This document shows, piece after piece, positions 52,124-61,747 of a stretch of 64,000 nucleotides of DNA; the stretch's first letter is position 1, and each line of letters begins with the position of its first letter. The DNA lies in the NCBI GenBank assembly GCA_023418055.1, contig JAEZDP010000064.1:4011-68010 (forward strand), read 5' to 3'. The translations under genes were made by a program, and so were the position numbers. The notes below the pieces were generated by a model that had not been told where the DNA came from, ran no database searches, and was given only the letters and a program-made list of their open reading frames with translations. Source of the stretch: Acidobacteriota bacterium. Its GTDB lineage: Bacteria > Acidobacteriota > Vicinamibacteria > Vicinamibacterales > Vicinamibacteraceae.

Positions 52124-53560
52124 GTGAGCGGCTGGAGACGCCGCATCCCTGTCACACATCCAGACGACGTCGCCATCACGAGCCCAGGGGTCCTCGCCGG
52201 TCCCGCGGCGGCTGGCAACCTGAAGGTCATCCTAGCCAAGCGCACCTTTGCCGGTCCGGTCAGCGGCGCCGACGAGGCGCTCGTGACCTACGCCATCCAC
52301 CTGCATCGGATCCGCTGCCTCCGCGCCGTGGTCCTGATGGCGCCGCCCCCGCACGACGACCCCTACCATGCTCGACTGGTGGCGGCCGGCGTCCCCGTGC
52401 ACTGGGAGACCACACGCCGGCACGACGTCTGGGCGTCGCGCGTGCTGTGGGGGGGCCTGCGACTCGGTGCGTCCACGGCGGCCCGGTTGCCGGTGGTCTC
52501 AGGGCGAGCGACGTCGGCTGTGTACGCCGCCTGGACCGCGGCGACACGCTGGCTCGACACGGCCCGTGAGAAGCGCCTCGCGCGCTGGCTGAGGCGGAGT
52601 GGCGGCACGCTTCTCCATGTGTTCACACCCGACACCGGCGGCGTTGCGTTCATCGAACTGGGGGCGTCCATCGGGATGCCGGTGCTCTACCACGAGATGG
52701 GCACCGCGCGATTCCTGCCCGAGCTCACACCGGCCTACGACGCGCTGCGCCGGGTGCTGCCGCTCTGCACCGAGATCGCCGCCTTGTCGCCGACGCTCGC
52801 CCGCGAGTGGAGCGACGCACTCGGCCACACCCGTACCGTGAGCGTGGTGCCGCTGCTCATGGCGCCGCCTCCGGGCACCCCGGTGGACCGGCCCGCCGAA
52901 CGCCCGGGCGTGGTCTTCGGCTACGCGGCCCGTCTCGAGCGCGGCAAGGGGCCGCTCGTGCTGGTGGACGCGCTCGCGATGCTGCACGGCCCGGTCGAGA
53001 CCACGGCGTGGATGGCCGGCACCGGCCCATCCACCGACGACGTCTGCGCTCGGGTCCGGGCACATCGCCTCGAGCCCCGGTGTGATCTGCTCGGCTACAT
53101 CACGGCCGAAGAGAAGCACGCCCGCATGCTCGACCTCGACGTGTTCGTGCTGCCGACGCTGGCGGAGGGGACACCCAACAGCCTGATGGAAGCCATGGCC
53201 TACGGGCTGGCCATCATCGCCTCGGCGGTTGGAGGCATCCCCGACATGCTCGGCAACGACGCGGCCCTGCTCGTCCCTCCGGGCGACGTCGGGGCGCTCG
53301 CGGCTGCCATGCAGCGGCTGGCGGACGACCCCTCGCTGCGAGGCCAACTCGGCCGTGCGGCACGCGCGCGGTACGAGACCCTCTTTGCCCCCGAGGCCGT
53401 CATCCCCCTGCTCATCGAGACATACGTGCGCACCGCGGCGCAGGCTCGACCGGTGCTGCCCACGCAGGAGACGCCCGCCGGCGCACACCCCTGGAGCCTG
53501 GATGCTGCAGGCGACGGCGTCGCCACATCGGGCATCCGTCCTCGAGCCGCGGTATCGTAG
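52124..53560 (+). CDS. Glycosyltransferase family 4 protein
   Basis: About 478 residues. The C-terminal Rossmann domain is clear: GYAARLERGKGPLVLVDALAML, DLLGYITAEEKHARMLDLDVFVLPTLAEGTPNSLMEAMAYGLAII (the ExE-type donor site with E in EGTPNSLMEAMA) and GGIPDMLGNDAALLVPPGD. The N-terminal half is diverged (SGADEALVTYAIHLHRI). It should transfer a sugar from a nucleotide donor during exopolysaccharide assembly at the inner membrane face. The start is uncertain: GTG at 52124 is used, overlapping a TATAGT -10-like element, and earlier starts in the same frame exist. First gene of the plus-strand polysaccharide cluster. Confidence 0.85.
   Translation: MSGWRRRIPVTHPDDVAITSPGVLAGPAAAGNLKVILAKRTFAGPVSGADEALVTYAIHLHRIRCLRAVVLMAPPPHDDPYHARLVAAGVPVHWETTRRHDVWASRVLWGGLRLGASTAARLPVVSGRATSAVYAAWTAATRWLDTAREKRLARWLRRSGGTLLHVFTPDTGGVAFIELGASIGMPVLYHEMGTARFLPELTPAYDALRRVLPLCTEIAALSPTLAREWSDALGHTRTVSVVPLLMAPPPGTPVDRPAERPGVVFGYAARLERGKGPLVLVDALAMLHGPVETTAWMAGTGPSTDDVCARVRAHRLEPRCDLLGYITAEEKHARMLDLDVFVLPTLAEGTPNSLMEAMAYGLAIIASAVGGIPDMLGNDAALLVPPGDVGALAAAMQRLADDPSLRGQLGRAARARYETLFAPEAVIPLLIETYVRTAAQARPVLPTQETPAGAHPWSLDAAGDGVATSGIRPRAAVS
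53553..53558 (+). promoter_or_regulatory. TATCGT -10 element of a probable leaderless mRNA
   Basis: TATCGT, inside the 3' end of the upstream glycosyltransferase gene, is followed by 8 nt and the ATG at 53567. It could provide an internal promoter within the polysaccharide cluster. Confidence 0.4.
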
Positions 53561-53566
53561 GGCCGC

Positions 53567-54556
53567 ATGGAGTTGCAGGGAGCACGCACCCTCGTGACGG
53601 GCGCAGGAGGATTCATCGGCAGCCACCTCACCGAGGCGCTGGTGCGGGCGGGCGCGACGGTCACGGCCTTTGTCCGCTACGGCTCGGACGGCCTCGACGG
53701 CCATCTGCGGATGCTGGCGCCGGACGTCCGGCAGCACGTGCGGCTGGTGGCCGGCGACCTGCGCGATGCCGGCAGCATCCGGCGCGCCATGGCGGGACAG
53801 CAGGTCGTGGTCCACCTCGGGGCGCGCATCGCGATCCCCTACTCGTACCAGGACCCCGTCAACGTCACCGAGACCAATGTCCTCGGTACGCTGCACACCC
53901 TCGATGCGGCCCGTGAGGTCGGCGTCGCGCGGTTCGTGCACACCTCCACCAGCGAGGTGTATGGCACCGCCCAGCGCGTGCCCATCGACGAAAGCCATCC
54001 GCTCGTGCCGCAGTCGCCGTACGCGGCGAGCAAGGTCGGGGCGGATGCCCTGGCCCTGTCCTACGAGCGGTCGTTCGGCCTGCCGGTGTCGATCGTCCGG
54101 CCGTTCAACTGCTACGGCCCCAGGCAGTCTGGCCGCGCGGTCATTCCGGCGCTCGGCAACCAGGCGCTTCAGCGCGACGAAGTGCGCGTCGGGTCGCTCA
54201 CCCCTACGCGCGATTTCACCTACGTCACCGACACCGTCGACGGCTTTCTGGCCGTGGCCGCCAGCGACGCGGCGGTGGGGCGCACGGTCAACCTGGCCAG
54301 CGGCCGCGAGATCAGCATCGGCGACCTGGCGGCGCGGCTGCTGAGGCTCGTGGGACGCGATCTGCCCATCGTCGCCGACGACAGCCGGCTCCGGCCGAAG
54401 GAGAGCGAAGTGCATCGCCTGCTCGGCGACAGCACGTTGGCCGCGCAACTGACGGGGTGGGCGCCGCAGGTGACGCTCGATGCCGGTCTGGGGCAGGTGC
54501 TGGACTTTCTGCGCGCGCATCCCGACTGGACGCGTCCCGATCGCTACGAGGTCTGA
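53567..54556 (+). CDS. NAD-dependent sugar-nucleotide epimerase/dehydratase (SDR)
   Basis: 329 residues of the extended SDR family. The NAD-binding TGAGGFIGSHL (about 11-21), VVHLGARIAIPYSY, the active-site STSEVYG with YAASK (Tyr-x3-Lys) and VRPFNCYGPRQSGRAVIP are present. It resembles GDP-mannose 4,6-dehydratase or UDP-hexose epimerases and makes a donor sugar for the cluster. The catalytic Ser/Thr-Tyr-Lys triad is intact, so it should be active. It starts 6 bp after the glycosyltransferase stop and is followed 4 bp later by the nucleotidyltransferase gene. Confidence 0.92.
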   Translation: MELQGARTLVTGAGGFIGSHLTEALVRAGATVTAFVRYGSDGLDGHLRMLAPDVRQHVRLVAGDLRDAGSIRRAMAGQQVVVHLGARIAIPYSYQDPVNVTETNVLGTLHTLDAAREVGVARFVHTSTSEVYGTAQRVPIDESHPLVPQSPYAASKVGADALALSYERSFGLPVSIVRPFNCYGPRQSGRAVIPALGNQALQRDEVRVGSLTPTRDFTYVTDTVDGFLAVAASDAAVGRTVNLASGREISIGDLAARLLRLVGRDLPIVADDSRLRPKESEVHRLLGDSTLAAQLTGWAPQVTLDAGLGQVLDFLRAHPDWTRPDRYEV

Positions 54557-54560
54557 ACCG

Positions 54561-55310
54561 ATGCGTGCCGTCATCCTCGCGGGCGGAAAGGGCCACCGCC
54601 TGCGCCCCTACACCGCCGTGCTGCCCAAGCCGCTCGTCCCGCTCGGCGATCGGCCCATCCTCGAGATCGTCATCGCGCAGTTGCGGCAGGCCGGAGTGAC
54701 GAGGCTGACGCTGGCGGTCGGCCATCTGGCGGGTCTCATCCAGGCATACTTCGGCGACGGCCAGCGCTTCGGCGTCGAGATCGACTACGGCATCGAGACC
54801 ACGCCACTGGGTACCGCCGGGCCGCTCGCGATGCTGGACGGCGTCGAGGACGACTTCCTGGTGATGAACGGCGACGTCCTCTGCGACCTCGACTTCGGCG
54901 CCTTCGTGCGCGCGCATCGTGAGGGTGGCGGCATCGCAACGATTGCCACCTACCAGAAGTCGGTCGACATCACCCTCGGGGTCCTCACCGTCGACGAGCG
55001 CGGCGACGTCCAGGCCTACGACGAGAAGCCGTCACGGCATTACCTCGTGTCGACGGGCATCTACTGCTTCAGGCCCGACGTGATTGGCCATCTGCATCGG
55101 GGGGAGCCGTGCGACCTGCCTGTCCTCGTACGGCGCCTGATCGGCCGTGGCGAACGGGTGGCGACACATCTCTTCAGCGGATACTGGCTGGACATCGGCC
55201 GTCCCGAAGACTACGAAGCTGCCATCGACGCCTTTACGAGCCAACGCGTCTCGGTGCCCGTGCCGCTCGGCAGCGAGGTGCCTAAAGAAGCAGGCGTCAG
55301 TGACGGGTAA
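54561..55310 (+). CDS. Sugar nucleotidyltransferase (NTP_transferase)
   Basis: 249 residues. The activating signature MRAVILAGGKGHRLRPYTAVLPKPLVPLGDRPIL (G-x-G-x-R with PKP) is complete, followed by FLVMNGDVLCDLDF with the metal-binding Asp, TTPLGTAGPL, and a closing GYWLDIGRPEDYEAAI. It would make an NDP-sugar from a sugar 1-phosphate, as RfbA/RmlA or GDP-mannose pyrophosphorylase do; the exact base and sugar are open. It lacks a C-terminal acyltransferase domain, unlike the bifunctional GlmU type. The Shine-Dalgarno GAGG lies in the 3' end of the previous gene. Confidence 0.92.
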   Translation: MRAVILAGGKGHRLRPYTAVLPKPLVPLGDRPILEIVIAQLRQAGVTRLTLAVGHLAGLIQAYFGDGQRFGVEIDYGIETTPLGTAGPLAMLDGVEDDFLVMNGDVLCDLDFGAFVRAHREGGGIATIATYQKSVDITLGVLTVDERGDVQAYDEKPSRHYLVSTGIYCFRPDVIGHLHRGEPCDLPVLVRRLIGRGERVATHLFSGYWLDIGRPEDYEAAIDAFTSQRVSVPVPLGSEVPKEAGVSDG

Positions 55311-56277
55311 GCCGGACACGACGGATGCGGCCGTCGTGGTGACCGGTGCCAACGGGTTTCTCGGCCGCCACGTCTGTCGTGCCGCGCTGCGGCGTGGCCT
55401 CGCGGTGTCGGCGGTCGTGCGCGGCCAGGCACAAGCGCCGGCCGGTACGCGCCGTGTTTCGCTCGACGGTCAGACGTCGGCCGAACGGCTGCACGAGATG
55501 CTCGCGCACGCCACTCCCGAGGTCGTGTACCACCTGGCCGGCACCGTGGACACCAGAGACCCTGGCCGGCTCTACGCCGCCAACGTGTGCTACGCGGTGG
55601 CGTTGCTCGAGGCGGCGGCCCGGGTGGGCCGCGCCCGTGAACACGCGCCCGTGGTGGTGCTCGTCGGCTCGGCGGCCGAGTACGGCGTACCCACAGACCC
55701 TGACGGTCTCGTGCGGGAGGGCGACCCGTGCCGACCGGTGTCCGCCTACGGCATCTCGAAGCTCGCGCAGACATTGCACGGGCTTGCCGCCGCGGATAGC
55801 GGCCTGCCGGTCGTCATCGCACGGGTGTTCAATCCCATCGGCGCCGACAGCCCGCCGTCGAGCGCGGTCGGGCGCTTTGCACACGCCGTCGCGTCACTAC
55901 CGCCATCCGGGGGGACCGTAACAATGGGGCCGTTGCACGCGACGCGCGACTTCACCGAGGTGGAGGCCACCGCGGACGCGCTCGTCGCGCTCGGTCTCAC
56001 CCCGCAGGCTCGCGGCCGCGTCGTCAACGTCTGCTCGGGCGAAGGGCGACGACTCGACGACGTCGTGGCGCGCATCCAGGCACACGCCGCGGCCCCTTGC
56101 CAGGTGGCCATCGATGCGTCGCGCGGCGGCACCAGTACGCTCGATGTCGTGGTCGGCGATACGGGCCGGCTTCGATCGATGGGCATCACGCTGCGCCCGG
56201 CCGACCTCGACGCCATCGCGCCCGCGCTGCTGGCCCACCATCGGGCGGACGCCGTGCATCAAGGCCGCGAGCCATGA
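55300..56277 (+). CDS. NAD-dependent epimerase/dehydratase (SDR), second
   Basis: 325 residues. The SDR motifs are VVVTGANGFLGRHVCRAAL for NAD binding, VYHLAGTVDTRDP, VGSAAEYG and SAYGISKLAQ (Tyr-x3-Lys), with VVIARVFNPIGADSPPSS. The family resemblance is to GDP-4-keto-6-deoxymannose reductases (RMD) or dTDP-sugar reductases, which would work with the first SDR to complete a deoxysugar. The GTG start gives an 11-bp overlap with the nucleotidyltransferase gene; the frame extends upstream without homology. ATGA couples it to the next gene. Confidence 0.88.
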   Translation: MTGKPDTTDAAVVVTGANGFLGRHVCRAALRRGLAVSAVVRGQAQAPAGTRRVSLDGQTSAERLHEMLAHATPEVVYHLAGTVDTRDPGRLYAANVCYAVALLEAAARVGRAREHAPVVVLVGSAAEYGVPTDPDGLVREGDPCRPVSAYGISKLAQTLHGLAAADSGLPVVIARVFNPIGADSPPSSAVGRFAHAVASLPPSGGTVTMGPLHATRDFTEVEATADALVALGLTPQARGRVVNVCSGEGRRLDDVVARIQAHAAAPCQVAIDASRGGTSTLDVVVGDTGRLRSMGITLRPADLDAIAPALLAHHRADAVHQGREP

Positions 56278-57245
56278 CCCAGACGCCAGTGGTTACGATC
56301 GTCACGCCCACGTACGACCGAGCCGCGCTGCTGCCAGACACGATCGCCAGCATCCTGTCGCAGACCTACCGCCACTTCGAGTACCTCGTGGTCGACGACG
56401 GCTCGACCGACGAGACCGCTGACGTCGTACGGCGTTTCGCCGACCCCCGACTCACGTACGCGCGTCACGACAACATGGGCGAGTCGGCGACGGTCAACGT
56501 CGGATGGGCGCGGGCCCGCGGCCGCTACTTCGCGGTGGTCTCGTCGGATGACCCGATGCTGCCGGCCTGGCTGGAGCGGTCGGTGGCGTTTCTCGACAGC
56601 CATCCCGACGCCATCGTCAGTTACCCCGACTGGCACGTCATCGACGAGCACGGGCAGGTGACGCGCACCATCACGACCTACGAGTATGCGGCCGAGCGGC
56701 TGGTGGGATGGCTGCACACCATACCGGGTCCCGGCGCCTTGATCAGGCGAGAGAGGCTGCGCGACGTTCAACGCCTGCGCAACCCGCGCTATCGCTACGC
56801 CTCCGACCTCGACACGTGGTTGATGCTGGCGCCGCGCGGCCCGTTTGCGCGTATTCCGGAAGTGCTGGCGCAGTGGCGGGCCCATCCGACCTCGTTGACG
56901 CTGGAGCCGGGTTCGCATGCACGCGCCCAGGAGTTCCTCGACATCGCCAGAGCCTTTCACGAGCGCCCCGACGTGCCCGACGCCCTGCGGGCGCTGCGGC
57001 CGTTCACGATGAGCCGCGCGTACTGGTACGCGTCGTGGTCCATCATGGCGGCGGACGCGACCCAAGCAGACGCCTGGCTCCGCACGTCGTATGCGGTGAG
57101 CCGCCACGACCCGCCCGGCCTGCCGAGGGAACTGCAGCGGGCGTTGCTGCCGCTGCCGTCGCAGCCGCTCCGGTGGGGAGCACGTCTCGCTCGGGGCCTC
57201 TATGCGCGTGCCGCCAGGCTTCTGCACGGGCGGCCGCGCACGTGA
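56274..57245 (+). CDS. Glycosyltransferase family 2 protein
   Basis: 323 residues of the GT-A fold. The N-terminal VVTIVTPTYDRAALLPDTIASILSQTY and YLVVDDGSTDETADVV (metal-binding DDG) are typical, with VVSSDDPMLPAWL as the DxD-like site and SDLDTWLMLAPRGPFARIPEVLAQWRAHPTS as the acceptor-side signature. It adds a sugar from an NDP donor to a growing glycan. It is coupled to both neighbours (ATGA upstream, GTGA downstream). No membrane helix is present, so it works at the cytoplasmic face. Confidence 0.92.
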   Translation: MTQTPVVTIVTPTYDRAALLPDTIASILSQTYRHFEYLVVDDGSTDETADVVRRFADPRLTYARHDNMGESATVNVGWARARGRYFAVVSSDDPMLPAWLERSVAFLDSHPDAIVSYPDWHVIDEHGQVTRTITTYEYAAERLVGWLHTIPGPGALIRRERLRDVQRLRNPRYRYASDLDTWLMLAPRGPFARIPEVLAQWRAHPTSLTLEPGSHARAQEFLDIARAFHERPDVPDALRALRPFTMSRAYWYASWSIMAADATQADAWLRTSYAVSRHDPPGLPRELQRALLPLPSQPLRWGARLARGLYARAARLLHGRPRT

Positions 57246-57733
57246 CGTCGATGCACGACCGGTTGCACGAGAGCGGAGCGCCAGGGGGTCCGTCCCTGAT
57301 CGTCGACGTCCGCGAAACCGCGGCCGTTCGCGGCTTTCACGCGCTCGCGGCGGCACGGCTCGTCCTCGACGCGATGCCCGCCACGCCCGTGGTCGTGCTC
57401 ACGAACGGCACCGCCGACGAGCGTCTCGCGCTCCAGGTGCTCACGTACGACATCGGCCGACCCATCGCCGAGTGGTCCCCAGCCACGGCGATTGCCGCGT
57501 ACCTGCCGCTGCCGGCGCGGCGGCGGCAGGGCTTCGCCGTGGGCCTGGCGGTGCTCGCTGGAGACCGCACGGGGTGGAGGGGGCGTCTGCTGCGGCGTGT
57601 GGCCGCGGTCACGGTCGTCGGATGGATGGGGCACGCGACACGCCCGTCACGCGCCACTGTCGTGGACGGGCACGACACGCGTGCCGTGGCCGATGCCGTG
57701 GTCGCGGCCCGTCGCCGCGCGGGGCCGTCGTGA
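57242..57733 (+). CDS. Unknown protein in polysaccharide cluster
   Basis: 163 residues. I do not recognise a family. The sequence alternates strands and helices (SLIVDVRETAAVRGFHALAAARLVLDAM, TPVVVLTNGTADERLAL, RRQGFAVGLAVLAGDRTGW, VAAVTVVGWMGH), which looks like a small Rossmann-like or glycosyltransferase-fragment fold. It has no signal peptide. GTG at 57242 is used because it overlaps the previous stop (GTGA), and its own stop overlaps the next GTG start in the same way, so it belongs tightly to the operon. An ATG at 57251 is the alternative. Confidence 0.7.
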   Translation: MTSMHDRLHESGAPGGPSLIVDVRETAAVRGFHALAAARLVLDAMPATPVVVLTNGTADERLALQVLTYDIGRPIAEWSPATAIAAYLPLPARRRQGFAVGLAVLAGDRTGWRGRLLRRVAAVTVVGWMGHATRPSRATVVDGHDTRAVADAVVAARRRAGPS

Positions 57734-58935
57734 GTGCGCCTGCCGCACGTCGCGTGCTGCTCGTCGGCATGCACAACAGCCCGCACCTGCACAGTTGGAT
57801 GCGCACCATCGCGCGCGCCGACGCAGCCGTCGTGGTGCACCCGGTGCTGGCCCTGAGCGTGGCGGTGCCCCCCGGCGTCGTGCAACTGCGCAGAGCCCAA
57901 CTGACGCGTGACCTCGCGCCTGGCCTGTACGTGCTGCACGAGGCCGACGTACGGACGCCTGCCGACGTCGCCGAGGACGGGCGCCACGGCTACGTGCCGT
58001 TCACGCATGCGTTCATTCCGCCGCACGTGATGGCGACGGCCTCGGGCATCGTGGCGTCGGTGCGTGCCTTTGCGCCGCACGTCCTGCATGCGCTCGAGAC
58101 ACAGACGGCGGGGTACACCTGCCTCGAGGTGACGCGGCGGCTCGGGTCGGTGTGTCCGCCCTGGATGTTGAGCAGCTGGGGCAGCGACTTGAGCCTGTAC
58201 CGGAAGGTGCCCTCGCATCGGCAGCGCCTTGAAGCCGTGTGTTCGCGAGTGGACCTGTACATGCCGGACTGTGCCCGCGACCATCCCACGGCGCAGGCCA
58301 TGGGCTATCGCGGCCCCCGCCTGCCGCCGCTCCCGGCCTCGGGGGGCGTGGACGTCGAGGCCTATGCCCGTCGTGCGACCGAGCCGCCATCCCTCCGCCG
58401 CCAGATCGTCGTCAAGGGCTATCAGAACTGGGCGGGGCGCGCGTACCTCGCACTTTCGGCACTCGTGCTGGCGCGGGATGCCCTGCGTGACTACACCATC
58501 GTCATGCCCGAGCTGACGGTGGGCGCGGGACGGCCCGCACGCCACATGCTGCGCGACAGCGGGCTGACCCTGCACACGCCCGCGCGTCGGCGCGATCACG
58601 GCCACGCGCTCGACCGGCTGGCTTCGGCGCGTGTCGTGTTGTCCATCAGCATGTCCGACGGCATTCCCATGACCACCCTCGAAGCGATGGCCACCGGCGC
58701 GCTGCCCATCCAGTCCACGACGGCGTGCGCCGACGAGTGGCTGCGCGACGGGGAGACCGGGCTGCTCGTGAGCCCGCACGACACCGCCGCCATCCGCGAC
58801 GCTGTCGTCCGCGCGGTGACAGACGATGCGCTGGTGGACGAGGCCGCGCAGCGGAACCTCGACGAAGTGCGTCGCCGCTGGGACATCGTGACCAACGGGC
58901 GCCAGGCGTGGGAGGCCTACGACCGTGCCTGCTGA
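57730..58935 (+). CDS. Glycosyltransferase (GT4-like), second
   Basis: 401 residues. The C-terminal half has SARVVLSISMSDGIPMTTLEAMATGALPIQSTTACADEWLRDGETGLLVSPHDTAAIRDAVV, the E-x7-E-type donor site of GT4-like enzymes. The N-terminal part (VLLVGMHNSPHLHSWM, LSSWGSDLSLYRKVPSHRQ) is typical of this subfamily's acceptor domain, and IVVKGYQNWAGRAYLALSA starts the second lobe. Predicted to build the same glycan as its neighbours. The GTG start overlaps the previous stop; the 3' end overlaps the acyltransferase gene by 11 bp. Confidence 0.85.
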   Translation: MSAPAARRVLLVGMHNSPHLHSWMRTIARADAAVVVHPVLALSVAVPPGVVQLRRAQLTRDLAPGLYVLHEADVRTPADVAEDGRHGYVPFTHAFIPPHVMATASGIVASVRAFAPHVLHALETQTAGYTCLEVTRRLGSVCPPWMLSSWGSDLSLYRKVPSHRQRLEAVCSRVDLYMPDCARDHPTAQAMGYRGPRLPPLPASGGVDVEAYARRATEPPSLRRQIVVKGYQNWAGRAYLALSALVLARDALRDYTIVMPELTVGAGRPARHMLRDSGLTLHTPARRRDHGHALDRLASARVVLSISMSDGIPMTTLEAMATGALPIQSTTACADEWLRDGETGLLVSPHDTAAIRDAVVRAVTDDALVDEAAQRNLDEVRRRWDIVTNGRQAWEAYDRAC

Positions 58936-60040
58936 GGCGGGCCCTGGCGCTGGCGTCGTCGAGGCTGCGCCGCCGGCGCGACCGTTCCATGCCGGCCTCC
59001 AGGCCGTGCGGGGGCTCGCGGCGCTCCTCGTGTTCCTGCAGCACACGTTCGCCTTTGCCAACGTCGCGGTCGAAGGCCCGCTCGACGCCGTCAACAGGCT
59101 GAACCTCGGCGGCGTGGGCATCTACCTGTTCTTCGCGCTCTCGGCGTTTCTGATGCTCGAGCGCTCCCAGGACCCGCCGGGACGTTTCATCGTCGACCGG
59201 CTGCGGCGCATCTATCCGACGTTGTGGCTGTCGCTGCTCGTGGTCGCGCCCATCACCAGGTACATCAACGGCGTCTACGGCGTGCGATGGACCACGGTGC
59301 TGCTCGTACCGACGCCGGTCCCGGCGCACGTCACCGTGCCGTTCTGGTCGCTCTCCTTCGAGATGGCGTTGTATCTCCTGGTGTGGCTGGCAATGCTGGT
59401 GCATGCGCGCCTCGTGGCGCCGGTCGTCCTGGCGTGGTGCGCCGTCGGGATGGTCTTCCATCCGCTGCCGTACGACCCGATCGGGCACGCGATCTTCCCC
59501 GAGACGCTGCCGTTCTTCGTGACGGTGTTCGGCTACTTCTTCGCGGCCGGCATCCTGGCCAGGATGGTGCATCGGCCCCGGCCGTGGGTGGTGTGGCCAT
59601 CGCTTGCCGCCGCGGTGCTGCTCTATCTGGCCAATCAGTCAGGCGCGTTCTACGGCTGGCTGGCCGTCGTCCTGCCTGCGGAGAGCCTGCCACGCGCAAG
59701 TTTCGCCACCGCCGCCCTCATGACGTTCTGCGTGATCGTCGGCGCGGCGTCGTGGACGCCGAGGGCGTGGCCGGCCCGACTGCTGGTCCGGCTGGGCGAC
59801 GTCTCGTACGGCGTGTACCTGTTCCACATGGGCATGATGCTGCCCGTCGCCGTGCTGCTGAAGGCGATCGGCCTGACTTCGTCTTACTGGGTGGCCGCAG
59901 CCATCATCGCGGCAGTGGCGCTGCCGCTGTCGGCGGCCTTCGGTGTGCTGGACCTGCGCCTGCAGGTGCGGTTGAAGGCGTGGACGCGCGGGAGATCCTC
60001 GGCGGCGATCGTGCGCCGCGCCCCGCGCCTGGCCAACTGA
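58925..60040 (+). CDS. Acyltransferase family 3 membrane protein
   Basis: 371 residues with about ten transmembrane helices. The catalytic-site pattern of membrane O-acyltransferases is visible at the N terminus: GLQAVRGLAALLVFLQHTFAFAN with the conserved Arg and His, then GGVGIYLFFALSAFLMLERS. RFIVDRLRRIYPTLWLSLLV follows, and SYGVYLFHMGMMLPVAVL with its His lies near the end. It probably O-acetylates the exported glycan from the cytoplasmic acyl-CoA pool. GTG start with 11-bp overlap; last gene of the plus-strand cluster, convergent with the exporter genes. Confidence 0.9.
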   Translation: MPAEAGPGAGVVEAAPPARPFHAGLQAVRGLAALLVFLQHTFAFANVAVEGPLDAVNRLNLGGVGIYLFFALSAFLMLERSQDPPGRFIVDRLRRIYPTLWLSLLVVAPITRYINGVYGVRWTTVLLVPTPVPAHVTVPFWSLSFEMALYLLVWLAMLVHARLVAPVVLAWCAVGMVFHPLPYDPIGHAIFPETLPFFVTVFGYFFAAGILARMVHRPRPWVVWPSLAAAVLLYLANQSGAFYGWLAVVLPAESLPRASFATAALMTFCVIVGAASWTPRAWPARLLVRLGDVSYGVYLFHMGMMLPVAVLLKAIGLTSSYWVAAAIIAAVALPLSAAFGVLDLRLQVRLKAWTRGRSSAAIVRRAPRLAN

Positions 60041-60060
60041 GGCCGGTCGCCGATCCGCGT

Positions 60061-60780
<720 letters not shown>

Positions 60781-60781
60781 G

Positions 60782-61561
60782 TCAGAGCCAGAACGCGACA
60801 CGCGCCGCCCGCCGCTCGAGGACGGCCAGCGTCACGAGCCAGCCCGCGACCGCGAGGCCGGTCAGGACGGCATAGACGAACAGCGGCGGCCACTCGCCGA
60901 GCAGCGGCGACCGCATGGCCGTGATGAAGTGGCTGAGCGGGTTGAGCCAGATGACCAGCGGATGCACCGGCGCCTGATCGGTGCGAAAGATGACCGGGCT
61001 CAGGAAGAAGAGAATCGGCATCACCGCGGCGATGAGGGGGTCGAGGTCTCGATACCGCGCCCCGAACATGCCGAGCAGCACCATGATCCAGAGCAGGTTG
61101 ACGCTGATGAGCAGCAACCCCGGCACGACCAGCGCCTGGACCGGCGACCACCCGGGACGGCTCATGGCGAGCACCACGGCGATGACGACGGCGTTGTGGG
61201 CGAAGTTGATGAGGTGCCGGAGGAGCGACTGCAGGCAGAAGAACGTGACCGGCATGCGGATGTTGCGGATCACCGAGGCGTGGCGGACGAGGATGCCGGG
61301 GCCGTCCATGATGCCACCCGACAGCATCTGCCAGATGACGAGCCCGATGGCCAGTGACGGCAGGTAGTCGGCCGTGTCCACGCCGAGGATCGCGCTCCAG
61401 AGATACCCGAGCCCGGCCACCGCCACCGCGGTGCCGCCGACCAGCCAGAAGGGCCCGAGGACACTGCGGCGATAGCGCGCGCGTGTGTCGCCCCATGCGA
61501 AGTGCAGGGCGACGGGCACCAACCGAAGCCCCTCACGCAGATCGTGCAACGCGACGGACAT
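60782..61561 (-). CDS. Polysaccharide ABC exporter permease (Wzm/KpsM-type)
   Basis: 259 residues with six transmembrane helices of the ABC-2 type. The N-terminal amphipathic region (FAWGDTRARYRRSVLGPFWLV) is the signature of Wzm/KpsM/TagG permeases; RDLDPLIAAVMPILFFLSPVIF and LNPLSHFITAMRSPLLGEWPP follow. With the ATPase encoded 1 nt downstream it would move the finished glycan across the inner membrane. The pair is convergent with the biosynthetic genes and has its own promoter. The upstream gene is a tRNA on the same strand. Confidence 0.92.
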   Translation of the reverse strand: MSVALHDLREGLRLVPVALHFAWGDTRARYRRSVLGPFWLVGGTAVAVAGLGYLWSAILGVDTADYLPSLAIGLVIWQMLSGGIMDGPGILVRHASVIRNIRMPVTFFCLQSLLRHLINFAHNAVVIAVVLAMSRPGWSPVQALVVPGLLLISVNLLWIMVLLGMFGARYRDLDPLIAAVMPILFFLSPVIFRTDQAPVHPLVIWLNPLSHFITAMRSPLLGEWPPLFVYAVLTGLAVAGWLVTLAVLERRAARVAFWL

Positions 61562-61609
61562 GCAGGGAGCGAGAGGCAGCGAAGAAGAGCGCCGGAGCGG
61601 CGAGGTCTG

Positions 61610-61685
61610 TGGAGCCGACGGCCGGACTCGAACCGGCGACCTGCTGATTACGAATCAGCTGCTCTACCAACTGAGCTACGTCGGC
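61610..61685 (-). tRNA. tRNA-Thr (anticodon CGT), CCA encoded
   Basis: Read on the minus strand, the acceptor stem GCCGACG pairs with CGTCGGC. The D-arm is GCTC-AGTTGGTA-GAGC, and the anticodon stem GCTGA/TCAGC closes loop TTCGTAA with anticodon CGT. The T-arm is GCCGG-TTCGAGT-CCGGC, with discriminator base T and an encoded CCA. All stems pair fully. It decodes ACG. Confidence 0.97.
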
Positions 61686-61735
61686 GCAGGAAGGCGACCA
61701 CACGGCGCCGCTGGCGCATGGTGGTCAACCGCGAG

Positions 61736-61741
61736 AGTATA
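61736..61741 (-). promoter_or_regulatory. TATACT -10 element for the tRNA
   Basis: On the minus strand TATACT lies about 50 bp upstream of the tRNA 5' end, giving a precursor leader of about 45 nt. No good -35 hexamer is seen. It overlaps the region just before the divergent gene at 61748. Confidence 0.45.
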
Positions 61742-61747
61742 GCATGC

